Positions 50,661 to 61,697 of a stretch of DNA of 64,000 nucleotides are shown piece by piece. The notes under the pieces are model-generated. The model was not told the DNA's origin and made no database searches. It saw only the letters and a program-made list of their open reading frames with translations. This DNA comes from Pholis gunnellus. Its lineage: Eukaryota; Chordata; Actinopteri; Perciformes; Pholidae. The translations under genes were made by a program, and so were the position numbers. The stretch spans positions 16,353,138-16,417,137 of the forward strand of contig OU342816.1 in assembly GCA_910591455.2 (NCBI GenBank), written 5' to 3'. Every line of letters begins with the position of its first letter. Positions within the stretch are counted from its first letter, which is position 1.

Positions 50661-53600
50661 ATTGGACCCCGCTAATGGAGCAGCCCAGCATTTATTCAGG
50701 AGAGAACCATGTCCTCATGAAAGGAGTTGCTGCCTGAGCCTGACTGTAGTCAAAAATTAATGTATTTTTCCTCACAGAAATGCAAATTTATGCGGCAAAG
50801 AGCCTTCCAAAATCTAATCAGATCATCGACTGTAGAGGAGCGCGTGACAGTTTTCCAGGAGAAACCTGTGGTGTACGTATTCAGTTTCTGGCATGTATTG
50901 TTCTTGAGTTATTATGTTCTCAATAGTGTGCCTACAAAGACAGATGCCATATAACGTCCCACACCACTCTAAAATGAGACACGTCTTTCATTACATTGTG
51001 CTCTGTTCTTCTTATGAATTGAACTCACCGAGCTGTATTTTTTTTATACAACTTTTACAGTTTCAGAACCACGCCGTTAGGATTTAATGAAAAACACTAA
51101 CTTGAATTGGCTCACTGTACTAAAAAGAATCTGCACATTATAAATGCCATCGCTCACTTTAACTCTCATCAGATCATTTAGTTTTGTCTAAATGTGGAAA
51201 ATAGATGATGGATAATATTGTTTATTGAAATCCAATAAAACCATACTTATTATCTTCACTTTTCTATCAACATGAAACAATTGAATAACATAAAACTTGA
51301 TGATCGAAATATTATACTCCCTTAGCCTCAGTTGAACGATGTAGGTTTGGTTGATGTGCATTAAAACATATCTGATACCTGTATAAAAATGTCTGAAATG
51401 GCCAAATACTGAATTATCTATTTATACTGTTCATACCAAAGCAGGACAAGCCTCTTCTCAACATACTGTATATCCTGGGTCACATTCATAACGTTACACA
51501 ACTATAACATTAGGTTTATTTGATTTTATGAATCCTACAAAGAAGAGTTAAATATTACTATTAATCAACTACTTCGAAACAAGGGAAGGTATTTTCTTAA
51601 GAGAATGAGAGGACAGATTTCTACATTTGCAACGATAAAGTTTGGCTCCCCATTTGTTAGAATCCTGTACAATTTAAATGTTGGGTTTAAATAATGAATA
51701 TGTATAAGCTTAAGGTCAAACTTTTTATGACTTCATACTGTAAGGGACTTAGACACATTTCTAAAATGGAACACTAGCAAATATATTGAAATAAAATGAA
51801 GTAATTTAAAACAAGGCCTGTAGCCTGCTGTCGGATCAATCTTATTGATTAAAGTACAATACTGTGTGAAGCAGTATTCAAACTGCCAACACTGACACAT
51901 GCTCTCCGTCTTACTGCATGTTTTTCTGTTTCCTTTTTTTTTAGCTAGAGTCCCACTGCTGCTTTAGAAACATCTAACAAGATTAAGAGGTGAGTGCTAC
52001 ATGACTCTCTCACCCATGAATACCTGTTTGAGGCACAGAAAGAGGCTATTTCTATGGAAATGCAATGTTTACACGCATGGGAGAAGACTATTATCTGCCA
52101 TTTTGAAAATGTTAAGAGTACAGTGCTTTGGGTTTCTCCCTCATACTGCTCTCAGCGTTTCCCTTGATTTTCTATTTTTGTTTCCTGTGCTCATCCAGAG
52201 AAAAAACAAATGGCGTAAATGTCCTCGCGCCTGATTAAGCTGAAGCCCTTTCTTTCTCCTACATGTCTAAATCCACGAGAGAGTTACCTCACCTAGTGTC
52301 CCCCAAAGTACCGCTTCCACTTCCAGAAGCTGAATGGGGCCTTTTTCACCTTGAAAGCATTTAAATGGAGATGGTGGCATTGGGCCCTTCTCTTTCCACT
52401 CTGGCAAGGTATGTCAGGAGTTCAACGGTGTTTCGTGGAGCGTGAAGGTATACAGAGGAAGCACTGTGTCCAGTGCAAGAGAATAAAGTGATAGTAATGC
52501 ATTGACAACACCACTCACCTCCAAGAAAGCAAACTGCATCTCCTGAGAAGAGACATCTTGTGACGCCTAGCTCTGATTTCAAGACTCCTCCGCACATTAC
52601 TTCAAAAGTCCCCCGAGAGGCATGGTACAGTTTAACAGCCTAGATCCAGAACGGGAAAAATAAACAAACAGTTCGACAGCAAAAAGAAACATGCAGACAA
52701 TTGTATTCTAGAATTCTATTATATGCTATGTAAATATTCTAGAATGCAGCGTTCTCTTAATATTCTTTTGCAAACTTAAACAACTTTCTCCGGTGTGAGG
52801 GAGCTATGTAACATCCGGTTTTCAATTGCATCGCGGAGGACGGCAACACGATACAATGTTTTACCTTTGGATGTCTACTGTGACACCCTCACCTAATTCT
52901 ACCGTCCTGCTCTCATCCACTAACATGATGTCCGGTTTTGCCGTCTTCAGTCTGCCTGATTCCATGTGAATGCAGCATTAGTAGCATTAGTGCATGTGGC
53001 GCCGGTGCCAGTGGTCTCTTCCCAATTCTCTTTAAGCAGATCCTCCTTGAGAAACCTCTGACTCTAAACATAGTGTCAAATACATCCCTTTGTTTTAGCA
53101 TTAATCAGGCCAATGGCCATTGATGCGTAATGCTAAAAACTCTTTCAGTTATTTATTAACTCACCATTTAACCTGTAAAGTTTGTGTTTGCTGGCTGCAG
53201 CAGCAGACAACCTAGAGGCATCTGCCATCTATTGTGAGAAAACTGGTCCATTCTTTGACTCAGCAACTTCTCTTGCACCAGTTGACAAGGCATTGGAGAC
53301 AACTTGTGTTTATTTCACTCTATAAGGCGTTGCAGTACTACATACAGTGACACTGTCCAAGTACAACAGTCTGTAGTGTGACCATCAATTTTCATGGCTT
53401 GTTTCAGAGTTCACTGAGGGGTGCTGTGTCGGGACTGTTCGGGGACGTTCCCTATCGGGGATGAACAGTCAGCTACACCTTCCACTCTCTTCCAATCTTC
53501 AGCCCCCGACCACCTCACGTTGCAGTTTCCCTGACAGCCGTTAAACCAATTCCACATTATCTTCATTACTTGTGGAACTCAGCCAATCTGAACAATAGGG

Positions 53601-54310
53601 GGAGATGCTCAAAACAGAAATGAACCACAGGCACAAAAGGCCCAAGTCACTGCAACTGATGGATTGTAAACATAACAACATAATTGATCTCATATGGAGC
53701 CATTTCCAGTTCAATACAATACAACTTTATTCATCATGTTGAGAGACTCAGTGATCTGCAATCCAATAGGATTGGTAGCGCTACTGTATAAATGCCTTTG
53801 ATCAACTGTTTTTAATGTGTATGTGTAAGTATTGGTCTTTGGAAGTTATTGACCACAGTGGAACAATGTAGATAGTTATTTCTTTGTCTTGTATTTGATG
53901 TCTTTTTTCCAATAAAACAAGAAATTGGAGCACAATAAAGGCAGGGGGAGCAGTTATATTAAAAAAGGTAGAGAAATGCACCTTCTCTTGACGGAAAGGG
54001 AAAAGGCCAGGGTACTTCACAGATTGATGGATTTATTGGATGTAACGCAATTGAAAATGCTGGGTAATAAAGTGTGAACGACAAAAAAAAAACAGTTTAC
54101 TGTGGCTTTCTACATTTGTCAGTTTTACATAATATGAAAATACTCAAATAATTGGTGTATATTTCAAGATACTGTTTAAGGCATCCACTGGACTCAACAC
54201 CCTAAGCTGTAAGACAGAGCTTTGTCACAGGTTTGGACTTTGTGGTCAGGACACATGTCTACTCCGTCTACTCTCACGAAGGCTGAGCTTGCCTTGTGTT
54301 GAACACACTG

Positions 54311-54311
<1 letters not shown>
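50661..54311. other. noncoding stretch
   Basis: Two perfect 10-bp palindromes ATTCTAGAAT lie at 52705 and 52736. No gene or recognised repeat family is otherwise seen; short frames across it are unfamiliar. Confidence 0.5.

Positions 54312-54371
<60 letters not shown>
54312..54371. repeat. (CA)30 microsatellite
   Basis: One of the longest simple repeats in the window, an uninterrupted CA run. Confidence 0.98.
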
Positions 54372-54475
54372 ATCTGTTACCTTCAACACTCCTGGCTTGG
54401 ACAAACATGGTTATGAGTAGGTAATGGTGCGGACAAAACTTGTGACCTTGACACTGTCTCCTATGTGTGATCAAC

Positions 54476-54486
54476 AGAGAGAGAGA

Positions 54487-54528
<42 letters not shown>
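54476..54528. repeat. (GA)n microsatellite with one GGG interruption
   Basis: A GA run broken once by AGAGAGGGAG. Confidence 0.98.
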
Positions 54529-54530
<2 letters not shown>

Positions 54531-54803
54531 GATTGATGAGAGTCAGAAGCCCTTTTGAGTTTGTGTGAGAAAGGCAGCAGAGTCCCACGTTGCCTGGAAA
54601 CATGACTGTCTGTGTGTGATGAGAGATGGAGTCTTTCTCTGCCTCTCTTATCTTATTCAACTTCAAAGATAAACATCAAATCAACTCCCTCAATACACGT
54701 ACATTCTCTTTTTTTGACCTCATAGAAGGCATAAAATGCCATTACGCAGTTACTTATGCCACATGCCATTTTGTCCTGTATTTCTCCATTTTAATGGTAT
54801 TTT

Positions 54804-54806
54804 CAC

Positions 54807-54848
<42 letters not shown>
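54804..54848. repeat. (CA)n microsatellite ending in ATATAT
   Basis: A CA run with one early G substitution (CACGCACA), passing into TATATA. Confidence 0.97.
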
Positions 54849-54850
<2 letters not shown>

Positions 54851-55064
54851 GTTCATAGCTTCTCAAAGTAGTTTCTGTAATATATAGTATTTATAAGAAT
54901 ATATGATGGACAAAAAAAAAGTAAAGCATGATAATATGTATCTTAGGTATTTACTTATTATAGCAGTTATCTTAATGAGAAATACTCTGGGCTTTCTCAG
55001 AAAGATAACAAGAACAAAGTCACCGACACGAGATTAGCACTATTGTGATTGCCTCTCAACGACT

Positions 55065-55470
55065 CTCAACGTGATGGCTGAGCCGGTGGCTCGCAGCGAA
55101 CGGTGCTCACAGCGCTAACAGTGAAAACAGCAGCGAAGGTGCTGACAGCGCTAACGTTGTTTACCTGACAGGGAACCAGATGTCGGGTGCTGCACTTCCA
55201 CGATGCCGCTGCTTGCAGCTGTATGTACGGTATAGAGCAGCGGCTGTGAGCTAGCCAGTAGAGCACACCAACTTGCATGAACATGCACTAAACGCACACG
55301 CAGCCGGCCCAGCTATGTCAACAGAGCAAGGACAAGCTGTCTGTTTTGCATACAGTACTAACGGTAACTACCAAAACACATGTCAGTGGTTTCATCTGAT
55401 GTACACCCGACAGAGAAGTGTTCATATTGTCTCAAACTTCATGATAACTCCTAACTTTGTCCCGGGATGA
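55065..55470 (+). repeat. dispersed teleost repeat, GC-richer, family unnamed
   Basis: Repeated GCGCTAAC words, TTTACCTGACAGGGAACCAG, CACCAACTTGCATGAACATG, CACTAAACGCACACGC, GTAACTACCAAAACACATG and ACAGAGAAGTGTTCATATTG follow a repeat I recall from percomorphs. It stands out as GC-richer than its surroundings. I see no coding sequence. Confidence 0.5.
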
Positions 55471-55569
55471 TGTTCATTAATCGTCACATTTACCAGCGTC
55501 TAGACAGAATATTTTAATATCTCTCTTGCATTTAAACACTGGCATTACCATTTTGGCTTCCATTATGTC

Positions 55570-56400
55570 TGTTACTTGCGCACCCAATTCTCTGTGGGAA
55601 GAGATATGAGATTGATAGCAACATTTTTTTCAACAGTAAGTGCTCATGATGAATAACAGCATCACTGTGTATTAAGTCATTTGGTGTAATTAGCACTAAC
55701 GTGTTCTTGAAGTTTCCTTCTCAGATCATTAAAGTTCACCTTGATGGATTTTGTGAGGTTATTAATTTCTTCAAAAGCCTATTTATTATCTCCTTGCACT
55801 TCTGAAAGACAGGACGTGATTGTGCAATGTGTTAAGGTCACCCTCTGCATTGAATCTGAAAACAGTCTCTGACAAGTTATTAATGTTCTACACAGCATTG
55901 TGGATTTCCTTGAACCAAATAACTACTTTTTTTTTCTTCCAAAAATGGCACTTAAATATTGCAGCCCTCAGTTTTCTTGCAGGATTGAATCGAAAATACA
56001 AAGCGATTGAGGCAAGTCCTCACAACACCATAAACTGAGCTGCTATAAGAACAATCTGACAGGAAACCTTTGTTGACGACATTGTTCTCTGATGGATGAG
56101 ATCTGTCCAATTCAAATGAATGTTGTCACTTTACACCCCCTTCATGCGGCCTTGATTTAGCCATCGTCCACAATAACTATTCAATATACTGCTGAGGACA
56201 CAATACTAAAAATGGTTTAATTTCCCCCTCTGGATCAATAACACCTGATTCAGCCCGACTCATTCTCCTCTCACAGCGAGCCACTGCATTTATAATGCTA
56301 TTGACGATATTGAGCAAAATAGGCACCTCTGGCTGTGGGCGTGAATGAAGTGACATTTCTTTACAGATATATACATCTTTTTTTGTGAAAGCTTTTTCAA
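55570..56400. other. candidate conserved noncoding elements just upstream of robo2
   Basis: This is repeat-free sequence 1-2 kb before the CpG-rich leader. It includes GGTGTAATTAGCACTAACG, GAGGTTATTAATTTC, ACAAGTTATTAATG, CAATAACTATTCAA and CATTTATAATGCTATTG. Its position makes it the most plausible proximal robo2 control region. Confidence 0.33.
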
Positions 56401-56437
56401 CCATGAACATGGAAATAAAATGGCACCTGGTAAAACT

Positions 56438-56456
56438 GGGGGGGGGGGGGGGGGGG
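56438..56456. repeat. poly-G tract (19)
   Basis: A pure G run in AT-rich sequence; its length is error-prone. Confidence 0.9.
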
Positions 56457-57242
56457 TTAGATTATTTGACTTGACACATTGTGTTTGACAGGATGGTGGT
56501 GCACAACGGGTTATTGGTTAAAAGGAGAAAAGTACACAACAATTAAGCATAGATTATGTACGATGTTTGTTTGTTGGACAAACAAAAAGGCTCCAGTGAC
56601 AAAACTGTGTTAAGGTACAGTTGCAATCTTACCAGAGCATTAGCTTGGGGATGATCCTGATTTAAGTGTGTAAAAGTAAACCTGGTAGACTGTCCTATGT
56701 GTGTGCACAGAACATGTGTCCTGATGCTGCATGATCATATGCAAGGAGCAGATTCAAAGAAACAAAACACTGAACCAATTTAGTATAAGTAAAGGACATT
56801 TAATTAGTTCTTTGGAGAGCAAGAAAATTAAATACGATAAAATAATTATTGCAATAAATCCGCCAATCTGTCCAACATCTAATCTGTCAAGAATAAAACA
56901 AAATGGCCAGAGTAGCATACTTTCATTTGAATACATATTGTTCATGCTGCATGTGAGAATCTCTGAGCTGTTTTATTGCCTCCCAGAAAAAAAAAAAGGG
57001 TGGTGGGGGTGGGACACACTAATGAGCATCATTATCAACATCTAATTGTCCAGAATGCAAAGTACAGCTGAGTTTTTTTGGTGTTCAGATCTATTGTGTG
57101 TGTTATATTTTGCCGGTTAGTTTCTCCCAGGGCAGCGGAGTGGAGAGGAGGGGCTGCTGCTGCTGTGCTGCACCGTGCAGCCACTCACCTCTGACTGAAA
57201 GCCCGTCTCCACCTTTCATCCCTCAACTTGTCCCGCGTGGGG

Positions 57243-57275
57243 ATGGATGCGTTTCGCCGCGGTCGGACCCGGTAA
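57243..57275 (+). promoter_or_regulatory. upstream ORF 1 in the robo2 leader (10 codons plus stop)
   Basis: An ATG-TAA frame encodes MDAFRRGRTR. It is arginine-rich simply because the leader is CpG-rich. It would matter only if the transcript starts upstream of 57243. Confidence 0.35.
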
Positions 57276-57292
57276 AAAAAAGTGACAGAAGA

Positions 57293-57346
57293 ATGCGGTC
57301 GGACTGGGGAACCGTCGGTCCCCGTAGTGTCTTTGGGCGTCGGTGA
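57293..57346 (+). promoter_or_regulatory. upstream ORF 2 in the robo2 leader (17 codons plus stop)
   Basis: This short frame begins MRSDWG and ends GRR before TGA. The final A of its TGA is the first base of the next ATG (TGATG), an arrangement compatible with termination-reinitiation. Confidence 0.35.
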
Positions 57347-57477
57347 TGATTGCGATTGGCGACTGCAGAAATTTCCAACGTGTCGGCGAGTCCACAGACC
57401 CCCGCTCACTGGCGCGCTCTCCGAGAGGGAGGAATGGTTTCTTTTCAGCGGCTGAAATAACCGATTTGGTTCTTTGA
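57346..57477 (+). promoter_or_regulatory. upstream ORF 3 in the robo2 leader (43 codons plus stop)
   Basis: This is the longest upstream frame before the receptor ATG. It starts MIAIGDC and ends TDLVL-stop, and its start overlaps the stop of the preceding frame by one base. A nine-codon frame (57434-57460) is nested in another frame. I recognise no homology in the 43-residue peptide. Confidence 0.35.
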
Positions 57478-57610
57478 GTTCACGAACTTTAAACAGTTAC
57501 TCGGCTCAACGTCGCACGAGTGGAAACGGCGTTGATTGATTCATTGACTTGTTTATTTTGCTTGAGGAGGAATTCATGCGCCGATAGCTTTACGGGGCCA
57601 ATATGCCAGG

Positions 57611-57665
57611 ATGGGTCCTCTACAGTATTTATTTCTCTGTGGACTTCTGTACACCCAAACCGACG
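57611..57665 (+). CDS. robo2: robo2 coding exon 1 (signal peptide), partial gene
   Basis: This is the first coding exon of a Roundabout-family axon-guidance receptor, a single-pass membrane protein that binds Slit. It encodes 18 full codons plus one base. The peptide starts MGPLQ, followed by a leucine-rich hydrophobic run (YLFLCGLLY) and then TQTD, a typical short signal peptide. Joined to the next exon it reads ...TDG-SRLRQEDF. This parallels human ROBO2, whose signal peptide also ends in a DG just before SRLRQEDF and has a similar LLLCGFLY core. The start was chosen for the hydrophobic frame, the strong initiation context (A at -3, G at +4), and because only this frame continues into the Ig exon. 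The donor is GACG|GTAAGT, phase 1. Cleavage probably follows Gly19. An out-of-frame ATG lies 8 bases upstream. The family assignment is secure; robo2 rather than robo1 is likely but inferred. Confidence 0.85.
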
Positions 57666-59168
57666 GTAAGTTTATGTTTACGTCTATTATGATGTCTTCT
57701 CTCAACGTTTACCTCCAGGAAGACACTCTGTGACCTGAAGCGTATTATTCGATCCATGTTCTTGTCGGTGCAAGTGCGTGAAGAAGATAGTAGGCTATCC
57801 CACATGTTCTACAGTGAATGTTCTACAGTGAATGTGTTGTTCCTGTTAAATCCGTGTTTCAAATCATAAACGCGCCATGCCAATGCGCCATATCATATTT
57901 GGTTCCTTCAGTGTTGATTAAGGTGTTGTGCCGGGCCAACTGTTTAAATGTCTCACGCAGACGAAAGTTGCTCATTTATTCATAAGGACTGCCCTAATTG
58001 AACACATGTGTTACTCGTTGGCAGCTTTAAGAATGTCGTGTATTATCGTAAGTATTGTGATTTGAAAATGTGTGCTGGCATAATTATTTTTTTTTTAAAC
58101 CCAAAGCTCATTCAACTTTGTATATTGTCGAAGAAAAAGGACCTTAATTCATTTTGTTTGAATCAATTTAATCTCCCTGGATCTCATCTGCGGCTTGCCT
58201 TGTATACTCCTTCAAAAGTGTTGCAAACGCATCGTTTATCAGACTGTGCTCACAGTTTGCTGTGGTGGGCTTACCGTGGGTCATATTCAGTGTGACCTAC
58301 AATGCGAAAGGTTGCTCAGGCAGATGATGGAGCTGACTGTATGTCCTATAGCTGAAATGGCTAATGTGCCATAGAGAAGATGCTTACTCACACTGTATAT
58401 TGTTGAAATTCACCCCCATGACTGTTTGTGTCTACACTACATGGACTGACTGTACATGTCCCGCTACAGCTCCACCTAATAGACACATCTAAGCATCTTG
58501 ACAGGAAGTGTTTTCACAAAGTGTTTTGTAGCCTAGTTTGTGGTCCCCTGTTGCCCATATAACGTAAATCTGTGTCAGTGGAGTAAATGAATTGCAGGTG
58601 TGGATTTGGGTGGTTCCAGGACGCTGGAATTGCTATGTTGCCAGTTTATTTAAAACAGCCCATCTGTGCATTGTAAAGCCAAAGCACTGCAATGGCTCTG
58701 CAGTTCTTCCTACTACTTTGTGTAGCTGATCAGTTGTTGTGCTGTTGATAACATTTTAGGGACGTGTTGATTGTACTCTTTCGGTTTGGAGGCTTTGATT
58801 TGTATTATATCTGACAGGAGTTCAATAATAATACCCCGGTTTACATACATTTAAATAACTGACACAGTCTTAACAAAAACATTACAAGCTTCTCCGGAAA
58901 AGGATTAATTGCAGGGCTACTACAGCTTGTAATGTAATCTGCATATATATGCAATAAACAGGTAGGTGTACATTTCAGCCTTTCCGATGTAGTAGTTAAA
59001 ATTCAACCATCTGTGAGAAGGAAGCACAAATACTCCCAATTGTTGGTGTCTGACTGACTATGCCTGTGGCAATATGTAATCTGTGATCTATTGGAGAGGA
59101 TAATGCTGAGAGTGTACAGTCTGTGCACAATACAATTTATATTGCACAGATGTGTGTGCCCATTTTGA

Positions 59169-59194
59169 CTATCTATCTATCTATCTATCTATAT
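59169..59194. repeat. (CTAT)n tetranucleotide microsatellite in robo2 intron 1
   Basis: Six or so CTAT units ending CTATATAAGG. Confidence 0.95.
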
Positions 59195-59715
59195 AAGGCT
59201 TTTATAAGATTTGCTGATTTTGACTTTGCTGAGCTTGGACTGACTTTTTTTGTTTGTGACATGTCAAACTCAATTTTCAATTGATAAAGAACCCGAAAGA
59301 CATGTGCTCTGCACTCGACAATCAAATTAATCTTTTGGTTATATACTGGTGGACAGATGTCACCTCAAAGGGACTTTTATTAGAGTCGTCCCTGCTTACA
59401 AGCCCTTACATGTCCCTGACAAGCTTTTTCTGCCAGACCTTGGGTTTCAGCTTCAGCACCATGGACAGATCCCCATAAACAGACCCACTGGCAGAGAAAA
59501 AAAAAAAGACCTGGGTGTACACGGAGCTTGAGGCTTAACAGCTTTAGCCTGTCCTAGGCTAAAAGATAAGCCACATTTTGGACATTTTCTGACTGTAACC
59601 ATACCAAGAAACTTAACTTTAAGACATGATTGAATTAAAAACCTGAAACGCAATGAATACAAGACTATTCAGCTATTAAAACTCCATTTATTTCAAGGAG
59701 TAACATAGAAAAAAA

Positions 59716-59912
59716 TATCCATCTATTCATTTTCTGTCCCTATACTTATTTATATTCAGGGTCATGGGGTGCTGGAGCATGCGTTCTGCAGAAAGCAGGC
59801 AAACCCCCTGGTTGGGTTGCCAGTCCATCACAGGGCAAACAGTCTGACAGGACCTCGCAGGACCTTGTTGCTGTTAGATGACAGTACCAACCACTGAGCC
59901 ACCGAGAGACCC
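59716..59912 (+). repeat. dispersed teleost repeat in robo2 intron 1
   Basis: The order is CCATCTATTCATTTTCTGTC, GGGTCATGGGGTGCTGGAGC, GTTGCCAGTCCATCACAGGG, CAGGACCTTGTTGCTG, CCAACCACTGAGCCACCG. These are the start and end of one of the commonest teleost dispersed repeats, which usually opens CATCCATCCATT and closes with GCGCCACCGTG. The middle ~150 bases of the family are deleted. Confidence 0.75.
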
Positions 59913-61370
59913 ACAATTTAAATGATCTCATTTCTATTCTGTTGTCTGACAGCACAAGTCAAACCGTACATTAGCCAAAGTGAAGACGGGGTAATGGGAC
60001 AACCAATTAGAAGAAGTCAGTATCCCACGGACTGTGTGTTTGTGCGTCCTTGCGGATCCACACAAACGTTACTTACCCGGAGAGACATACATATACATAG
60101 GTTTTTAAAAGGCATGTTAAAAACATAATGTATCAACACGGTTTGTGTGTTGGCGACAGCTAATGGAATGCTTTCTGTCAACAAACCACTTAACATTATA
60201 GACCGTCACATCAATTTTATTCATATTTGCAGCTTTATTTCTGTGGCTGTGTAGCAGCCAATCATCACGGTTGCTCTTGCAATTTGTTTGATTTGTCACC
60301 ATCAAAGGCAAAAAGACAAGAGAGCATGTAACGTAATTTTAATTTATTTATACCTGATTTATTTCTTTGCCTCATGGCCGTCCAAAAAGTCTGTTTTAGC
60401 GACTCGAAAAGCACTTGCCACGTTTGTTTGCATGCACACAACGGGGAAAAAAAGCAAGACCTTTTAACACGGATATTATAATGTGCTCATACACCATGAA
60501 ACAGATGAGAGTCGTGGCGCTGTCGTGTCTGTAAACAAACACAGTGCGACTACATTTTAGTCATTCCTCTGACATTTCGAGGTAGAATTTAAGAACAGCT
60601 CTCAAGGTGTTCACATGGCCAAATAAATGGAAGGAATGTTGCAGTGTAAGGGTTGTTAACTGGGTCACTGTTACACAAATTACCATGTTATTCTTATCAG
60701 CATAGTCGGGATCATTCTCATGACATTTGCTGAAGATTGACTATCAAACACGTAATATTATTCACGTTAATATAATAATGTAACCTTTCAGGGGGAATTG
60801 TAAACTTTGCGTATCCACAGTATTTCATCACAAAGTGATAAAAATCCAATGTAGCAGTCGCCGTTCTACACCCACGGAGACAACATGTTTGATGATGTCA
60901 GTGTTTGATTGAAAGTGTTAATGAAAAAGCTAATGAGATGTAATGACTCCTCAGCTCCTGTCTGTGAAGGCAAATATGGGAGCCTGCGTGTAGTAGCACT
61001 GCAAGTAGCGCAGCCAATATCAACCCAACACGAATCAACTTTCCTTTCACAGACTGTCATGAAACCATTCTTAGTTTTAGTTTACCAACCACATTTACAA
61101 ATGTTTGTACATCTATTGTTTCAAAAGCAGGGAAAATATAATCGTTATTTGCAGACATTATTGTGTTTTCTCTTAATATAAATCAGCAATCAACGCCCTC
61201 TCATGTGCTGTTTTTGTTCTGGTAATACATTTTGGCTGCCGTGTTATCGCACTGCACTTTGCCCTCTGTTTTGACACGCTTACTAGATAGTTAACTTCAT
61301 TTTTCTCCAAATATACTGCTGTATCTATGCTGTTTCTTTAATGGGACTTTTGCTGTCGTTCCCTCTCAAG

Positions 61371-61697
61371 GGTCTCGTCTTCGCCAGGAAGACTTCCTTC
61401 CCCGCATAGTGGAGCACCCCTCTGACCTCATTGTGTCTAAAGGGGAACCGGCCACTCTCAACTGTAAGGCCGAGGGCCGTCCGACCCCGACGGTGGAGTG
61501 GTACAAAGACGGGGAGCGCGTCGAGACGGACCGCGACAACCCCCGCTCCCACCGCATGCTGCTGCCCAGCGGGTCCCTCTTCTTCCTACGTATCATCCAC
61601 GGACGACGAAGCAAGCCCGACGATGGCAGCTACGTGTGTCTGGCCCGAAACTATCTGGGGGAGGCCGTAAGCCGGAACGCATCTCTAGAAGTAGCAT
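61371..61697 (+). CDS. robo2: robo2 coding exon 2 (Ig domain 1, Slit-binding), partial gene
   Basis: The exon has 327 bases (109 codons' worth), phase 1 at both ends. The acceptor follows a pyrimidine-rich stretch ending CTCAAG|GG, and the donor is GCAT|GTAAGT. It encodes Roundabout residues ~19-127, an I-set immunoglobulin domain. Cys50 lies in TLNC, Trp62 in EWYKDGERVE, Cys108 in the D-x-G-x-Y-x-C motif (DDGSYVC), and Asn121 is in an N-A-S glycosylation sequon. In the family, Ig1 carries the main contact surface for the Slit D2 leucine-rich repeats and heparan sulphate. From memory of the human proteins, KDGERVETD, RRSKPD, GSYVC and SRNASLEVA match ROBO2. ROBO1 has KGG, RKSRPD, GVYVC and SHNAS at these sites. 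DLIVSKGEPATLNC is ROBO1-like, so the paralogue call is strong but not absolute. Later Ig, fibronectin, membrane and cytoplasmic exons lie outside the window. The reading frame is intact. Confidence 0.93.

Larger units (their letters stand above)
57100..57610 (+). promoter_or_regulatory. robo2: candidate robo2 promoter region and 5' leader, CpG-rich
   Basis: Base composition changes sharply here from AT-rich flank to GC- and CpG-rich sequence (for example around 57230-57270, 57290-57350 and 57405-57425), directly before the signal-peptide exon. This is the usual look of a CpG-island promoter of a vertebrate developmental gene. I see no convincing TATA box and cannot place the transcription start. 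At least five short upstream ORFs lie between 57243 and 57600, and a sixth begins at 57603. Whether all are in the mature leader depends on the unknown start site. Confidence 0.6.
57666..61370 (+). other. robo2: robo2 intron 1
   Basis: This 3.7 kb GT-AG phase-1 intron separates the signal-peptide and Ig1 exons. The donor GTAAGT is consensus. The acceptor AAG has A instead of the preferred pyrimidine at -3 but is preceded by a good pyrimidine tract. The intron holds a (CTAT)n tract near 59169 and a decayed dispersed repeat at 59716-59912. I see no other exon; open frames inside are short and unlike known proteins. Confidence 0.85.

Noticed and set aside
53705..53780. AATACAACTTTATTCATCATG segment resembling a LINE tail
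   Set aside because: The familiar wording covers only about 20 bases, then diverges; too little to call.
57603..57665. Alternative start ATGCCAGG 8 bases upstream of the chosen robo2 start
   Set aside because: That frame gives a non-hydrophobic peptide and stops soon after the splice in exon 2; the downstream ATG yields the ROBO2-like signal peptide and the open Ig frame.
61325..61614. Minus-strand frames of 75 and 82 codons over the Ig1 exon
   Set aside because: They are antisense shadows of the real robo2 exon, kept open by its GC-rich codons.
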